64,000 nt of DNA, taken from positions 27,460,720 to 27,524,719 of the forward strand of contig OY720346.1 in NCBI GenBank assembly GCA_963082975.1, in the 5' to 3' direction. This DNA comes from Labia minor. Lineage: Eukaryota; Arthropoda; Insecta; Dermaptera; Spongiphoridae. Positions 58,757 through 64,000 of this stretch are shown in pieces. Position numbers and translations under genes: made by a program. The notes under the pieces are model-generated. The model did no database searches. It saw only the letters and a list, made by a program, of their open reading frames with translations, and was not told the origin of the DNA. Position 1 is the stretch's first letter; every line of letters begins with the position of its first letter.

Positions 58757-60873
58757 CTCCTCCTCCTCATTATCATCTTCATCATCATCATCATTTTCCT
58801 CTTCTTCTTCATCTTCTTCTTCACTATCAGTTTCATTTCCAGTATTATTTGTTATACTAATTTTATTTACTTCTGAATTTTGAACATTAATAATCATTTT
58901 TTTATTTTCATTATTCTGAATATTATCATTATCTTTTTTAAGAACATTTTCTTTAACTTTTTCATCTAGATTTATAACTTTATCATTCATAGTCATTTTT
59001 ACTAGATTTTGGTTTTCATTTAATTTCTTTTGATTCTTTTTTATATTAACTTCAACTTCACTTTCATATTCTTCTGATGTGTCATCGTCAGATGACTCAG
59101 ACTCTTCTTCTTGCACACACATATTATAAATTCTATCTACCATAATTTCACTTTTTGTTTGTGGTAATTGTTGTATTTTTTTTGTTTCAGATATTTTCTC
59201 TGTATTATTTTTGGATGTTTCGATTACAGTTTGAACACTTGTGCCACTTGAATCTTCTGGATTAGTACGATTAGGTAATGATATACGAATAGAGACACTT
59301 TCTTCATCTGAATCAGTTGCAGTTTCATATATATCATCATTTGAAATTTGACTTTGCGCTATACTATCACAAGAGGCAGTAGAAATGATACTTGCATTAG
59401 AAAGATTTTTCGATATATTATTATTACGTTCATTTGGTTGAGGTGATGGTATTGAAAATGTGACAGAAACTGAATCATCAGTTTCTTTATCATCGCTCTG
59501 AATGTTTACTGTTTGTACGTTATTATTATTATTATTATTAAGAGATCCTTTTGATTTGGTGCTTTGTATAGCTTTTGAACTATCTATTAAATTTTCTTGT
59601 TCGGCTTTGGATCTTGTGTCTTTAGCAATAGAAGTCTCTAGAGATTTTATTATTTGTGGGGAAGTTTTGCTTTTTTCAACTCTTTGGCTATCTCCTACAA
59701 TTAGTGTTGTTACTTCTTCATCATTTTCAGAACGGCTAAATTTTAATTTCAAAGGTAACCGAACAGTAACCGTAGCAGAATCTCTTTCTGCTTGATCTAA
59801 ATCAACATCACTCTCTTCTTCTTCTTCTTCATTATCTAATGTAGCTGTTGAACTTTCATCTTCTGAAATCGATCGGCCACTACTTAAAGTTTCATTTGAC
59901 TTTGGAACTTTTCTTATAGATTCCACATCAGAATGTTCTGATTCTTCAAAAATTACACTTAATTGATGAGGAATTTCATTTTGATTTTCAATATATTCTA
60001 TTTCTTCTTCAGATTCTACTTCATCTTCTTCATCTTTATAAACACTTGATTCAGAGGATTTAGCATTGGATCCTGAGTATTCATCTGTAGCATCCTCTTC
60101 TACCTCGGTATCACTATCAGTTTCTTCCTCCTCTTCTTCCTCTTCACTGACATGATTTTCATTTGATGGTTGGGTAATTACTATTCCAGGTGTTTTGGTC
60201 AATTCTCGAGAAATAGGCTGTTGTTGCTGCATGATTTGTTGCTGGTATTGTTGATATTGCTTATTTAATTCTGCAGCCTTTTGGAAACGTGCTCCATAAT
60301 AGGACATTTCATCTGTAGATGAGTATCCACTGTATTCATCGTCACTTTGACCGTAACGACTTGGCGGTCGTTGATAAGGATGTCCAGGGGGTGGAGTAGG
60401 CGAAGGATGATAACCATAGGGTGGATAAGGAGGTGGTGGATATCCATAATAAGCAGCATACATGGTATAAGGATCCCCCCAGAATCCTGATGGTATGGGT
60501 GGTTGTTGTTGAAGTATTCCTGTAGGACTCTCTGAACCCGGGGGTGGTGGCAGTGGAGGCGGTGGCAGTTGGCCATAATAGCCCCACCATTCAGCTGGCC
60601 AATAGGGAGGTGGGATTGGTGGGGCCGTATATGGGGACTGAGGCCAGTTAGGGGCAGAGACAGGGGTCTGGGCAAGGGCCGGCGTTGTAACGTCCGGCGC
60701 TGCTACAACAGAGCAAAAAAATCTTTCTTGGTCCACTCTCCTGTCGCAATCGAGGATATATTTATTTTAATTATTATTTTAAACCCTTTCTCAAAAAATT
60801 ATGAAGGGTTTTAAAAAAAAAAAAAAAAAATTAGATTTTTTATCAAAAAATATTCTTTCAAAGGCACTTAAAA

Positions 60874-60916
<43 letters not shown>

Positions 60917-63061
60917 AAATTTTATCACTTTTATTATTATTTTTATTTGTAGCTTTTGAATATAATATAGGCTAAGGTAGGTCTGGTGGGGGATTGAAGA
61001 ATATAGTATTAATATTATTTACAAAAAGTGAAAAATTTTAAATGAGAATAAATAATCTCAATATACTCCATAAAAATATTATTTTTAATTATTGAGATTA
61101 TATACTTGTTATTTATTTTTTTAACTTTCTCAAAAATGAAGATGTAATTCAAATTTTTAATAAATTATTAAGCTAAAATTTAAATCCGTTAAGTTAGATT
61201 AAGTCATATAAAGATAAAGATAAATTCCCGTAGTATATTTCATAAATTGAACAAATTTAAAATTACAAAATATTTTTGGAATAAAAAATGTATTTTTTTT
61301 AGGAAAAATTAAGTATTACGAATATTAAATTTATCATAACTTAACCTTACTTTACATAAATTATTTTACTAATGTATTATTTTTATATTTATTATATGGA
61401 TATTAAATAATCTTTTTTTTTAAAATGAAAAAATGTAAGAAAAATTTTTTTTTTAAAAAAACAAAAAGTGGTGTTGTGTGAAAAAATCTAAATAATAAAC
61501 CTACCACAATTTTCTGGTGCAGTCATAGCTTGAAGGATTTTAAATGACCTTGATGGTATTGCTCCGCCAGTGTATTTACGTGGCTCAGGGACTGTTTGCT
61601 CTGATGGAGGTATATATACTCCTTCGGGGATATTTTCAACAACTAAAAGTAATATATTTTCAATTTGTTTTCATTAATTTATATATATAATATATATATA
61701 TATAAGAAAAAATAATCTCTAAAGTAAGGTGATGTTTTATAAGATTTTTCTTGAATTTGTCTAAATATTATTGATAAGTAAAATTGTGTATATTATAAAT
61801 ACATTACCTGAAGATTGTGGCGGTGGCTTATTTTGTGGCCCAGGTGTTGACCCACGAGGTACTGCAATAAAAATAAGAAATTATCAGATTTAATAATTTA
61901 TAAAAATAGAAAGCATTCATTGAATAAATAATATATACAATAAATTATACTAAATAAGAATATCGCTAGTGAACTTGATAATCCTAATACCTATTATTTG
62001 AAAAATTGAGGTTTTAATTGATTTTAAAAGAGGGTCACAGTTTTATAAACTTTCTACATATCAATGCGACTCTATGGAGTAAAAGAGTTTTTTACTTTTG
62101 GTTTGCTGGGAATAGTCGGATCAGTAAAATTTTTGTTTACCGACCGACGGTTTGAAATAAATTAATTTCCAGCTACAGAAACAATTTCAAATAATTTTAA
62201 TATATCTATTAATGCAATAAAAAACCGATATGATATAACATAAATAATTTTAATTTTATTTAATTTATAATATATAATGAGGCACTGGCTGTGACGTCAT
62301 GAAAGGCTGGGTGACGTCATATAATTTTAAATTAAGATAAAACTAATGAAGATTATTTTTCCCTAGGATAAAATCAATACAAAGTGCATGATTCGTGGAG
62401 ATATGTAAAAAAATCTCCTCATGTGAAATTTGGTGTGTAAATAACCCTTTCCTTCCTATCGTCGATCGCTAATACTACCACTTCCGGTTTCCGGATTTGC
62501 ACCAAAAGTTGATCAATTCATCATACTGATGCATTAAGTGAATATACCAAATTTCATCAAAATCCGTTGAGCTGTTCAATCTGTACACATCTATATGAAC
62601 GGACGGACGGACATACATCATGCTAAAAATACTTTTTTCTGTTAACAAAATGCATTATTCGTGGAGATATGTAAAAAACTCCACATGAAATTTGGTGTGA
62701 AAACAATACCTCCCCTCCTATCGTCGGCCGGTAAAAATATCAGATGCAAGTTCACAAGCGATAAGTGTTAGATAAAAACTTGTAAATTATTAGAAGCCCA
62801 TATTTAAAACACACGCACACAAACAAAAAAAGGTCCATTATTTTTCCAAATAATGTCAAAAATGGGATTGTCAAATTGTATTTGGCTAGTGTAAAAAGGG
62901 TAAGGGAATAACACACAAAAGGGGAAACAAAACGAATCGGCTACCAGGATCATCAGCCTCGCCAGTCATTGTTTGTAGGACACGAAAAGCTCGCGAGGGA
63001 ATCGCGGCTCCACGATATCTGGGATCCACCTCTGAATGCAACGAACCACTCTCGCCGTCAA
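57605..63061 (-). CDS. Zasp-like Z-disc protein, 3' part (5' end outside window)
   Basis: Exons on the minus strand: 63061-62945 (117 nt), 61861-61808 (54 nt), 61642-61505 (138 nt), 60702-57605 (3098 nt, to the TGA). All junctions are phase 1 and the three small exons are symmetric. Exon 1 ends with RYRGAAIPSRAFRVLQTMTG and exon 3 has KYTGGAIPSRSFKILQAMTA: two Zasp-like (ZM) motifs that bind alpha-actinin. The large exon begins Pro/Tyr-rich (PPPPLPPPPG), continues with a long Glu/Asp/Ser-rich region including runs of more than fifteen acidic residues, then a basic helical block (LVKELVHSLLHRKKGKKLKK). It ends with a third, weaker motif (EIMPSKAFRLLSEHSK) before RPATPS. Zasp66 is the nearest fly relative I can think of; the PDZ domain would lie upstream of this window. 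Confidence 0.78.
58706..58830. repeat. Coding trinucleotide (GAA/GAG/GAT) microsatellite
   Basis: Within the large Zasp-like exon, plus-strand CTT/CTC/CAT triplets run almost without a break and encode poly-Glu/Asp on the minus strand. Opposite-strand frames translate to poly-Ser or poly-Leu and are not genes. The run is likely length-variable in the population. Confidence 0.85.
60863..60912. repeat. Long poly(T) tract in the last intron of the Zasp-like gene
   Basis: A run of 34 T (60879-60912) lies about 170 bp upstream (minus-strand sense) of the acceptor of the large exon. It is simply low complexity and may also be an assembly weak point. Confidence 0.7.
62137..62735. mobile_element. 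Family B element in a Zasp-like gene intron
   Basis: Ends TACCGACCGACGGTTTGAAA and CGTCGGCCGGTAAAA are inverted with respect to each other. The internal blocks are the same as at 14719-15316 (GTGACGTCAT, GCATGATTCGTGGAG, ATCAAAATCCGTTGAG, GGACGGACGGACAT). It is about 600 bp and non-coding. It lies 209 bp downstream, in the minus-strand sense, of the first ZM exon. Confidence 0.75.
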
Positions 63062-63398
63062 CTGTAAATCATTTTAAAATAATCATCTAGGAAAACCTGC
63101 TACTTTTTTTTAATTACAAAAAGACATTGGGAGAAAATTAATTCAAAAAAATTCTATTAACGATTAAAATTGAAAATATAAGCCATATCCTCTCATATCA
63201 AATATTTAAAATTTTATTGTATGATCCCTCTTCTAATATATTAAAAGGAAGATTTTAAAATTTAAAATTAAATTTAAGTGTGTAATGATTTTTTCTTGAC
63301 AATTGTCAAATATATTTCATTCATTCTCCCTCAATCTTTCTTTCCTTTTCATTCTCAAATACACACTACCCTCCACCTATATTAATTCATTGCCTTTA

Positions 63399-63882
63399 TT
63401 ACAGGGTTATGTATTAATATAAAGAAAATGATTCATAAATATAATTAAAATTATTCATTAAAATAAATAAAATTATTCATTATCATAAATAGAATCATTC
63501 ATTAATATAAATTCATATTTTAATATTTTTTCATATTTTTGACCCAAATGACTTTAAATTATAACGACTCTGAAGACGAATATTTCTACAGAGGAACAAA
63601 TATCAGCTGTATGGTAGCAATAAAAATAAGCTTTATCAAGACAAGATTTCATCTAATTTTAAATAAAAAAAATAGTGAAAATGTTTTATAGCTATTTTTA
63701 AATTGTATTAGTTTGTTATATTATATAAAACTTAAATAAAGCTTTGTTTAAATTTATTTAAAGATTTTATTTATATTAATGCATAATTTTATTTATTTTA
63801 ATCCATAATTTTATTTATTTTAATGAATAATTTTATTTATATTTATGAATCATTTTCTTTATATTAATACATAACCCTGTAA
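63399..63882. mobile_element. TA-flanked fold-back MITE with internal tandem repeats
   Basis: CAGGGTTATGTATTAATATA at the left and its perfect complement at the right lie between TA dinucleotides. Arms of ~115 bp each contain several ~22-30 bp repeats (ATAAAATTATTCATTAAAAT). CAGGG ends with TA target sites fit the Tc1/mariner superfamily. It lies in an intron, or upstream, of the Zasp-like gene. Confidence 0.78.
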
Positions 63883-64000
63883 ATTAGAGTCTCAAGATGA
63901 CTAAGTGTATTCTTACAAGAGTCTATTAATCCTTTTTCATGCAATATTTTTTTGCATAGTACTCAAAAATTACACATGCAAAGTATTCATAATATGTGGC

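Noticed and set aside
58620-58883. Plus-strand frames rich in poly-Ser and poly-Leu
   Set aside because: They are antisense translations of the acidic trinucleotide run in the minus-strand Zasp-like exon.

Overview
This is an extremely AT-rich animal nuclear sequence with short exons bounded by GT-AG introns, many small transposon relics and no operons. The gene set (lysosomal alpha-mannosidase, CEP43/FOP, Tim13, Mic19, a Zasp-type Z-disc protein) and an arthropod TATA plus TCAGT-initiator promoter point to an insect. The base composition, tRNA-derived SINEs and hAT, piggyBac, mariner and Helentron-like debris fit a hymenopteran such as an AT-rich braconid wasp. The species is inference only.

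Left end to 21 kb: a small intronless-looking gene on the minus strand (1295-1609) has a clear core promoter. Repeats follow, then EEF1AKMT1 (7305-8401, +), CEP43 (9559-15762, +, eight exons, introns full of transposons), TIM13 (16356-16789, -) and, divergently from a 366 bp shared spacer, a MEI4-like meiotic gene (17156-20458, +).

21-41 kb: mostly intergenic. It holds non-LTR retrotransposon pieces, SINEs, Helentron-like repeats and several fold-back elements. Two small genes sit here: MIC19/CHCHD3 (26183-26614, +) and an 89-residue protein with an N-terminal hydrophobic segment (29680-30505, -).

41-54 kb: a complete lysosomal alpha-mannosidase gene (41471-53706, +). Its seventh coding position is occupied by three tandem, homologous exons of exactly 134 nt (47620-47753, 47964-48097, 48636-48769). 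Each has its own acceptor and donor, and each encodes a different version of the active-site segment carrying the conserved Gly-x-Asp-Phe aspartate. The phase arithmetic means only one exon can be used per mRNA. This is the most striking feature of the window: a predicted mutually exclusive exon cassette that remodels the catalytic pocket of a lysosomal glycosidase. An intronic mariner-derived fold-back lies just upstream of it.

54-64 kb: a convergent intergenic region, then the 3' part of a Zasp-like gene on the minus strand (57605 to beyond 63061). Two small symmetric exons each encode a Zasp-like (ZM) motif. They are followed by a 3.1 kb terminal exon of Pro/Tyr-rich and very acidic sequence ending in a third, divergent ZM-like motif. 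The 5' part, with the expected PDZ domain, is outside the window.
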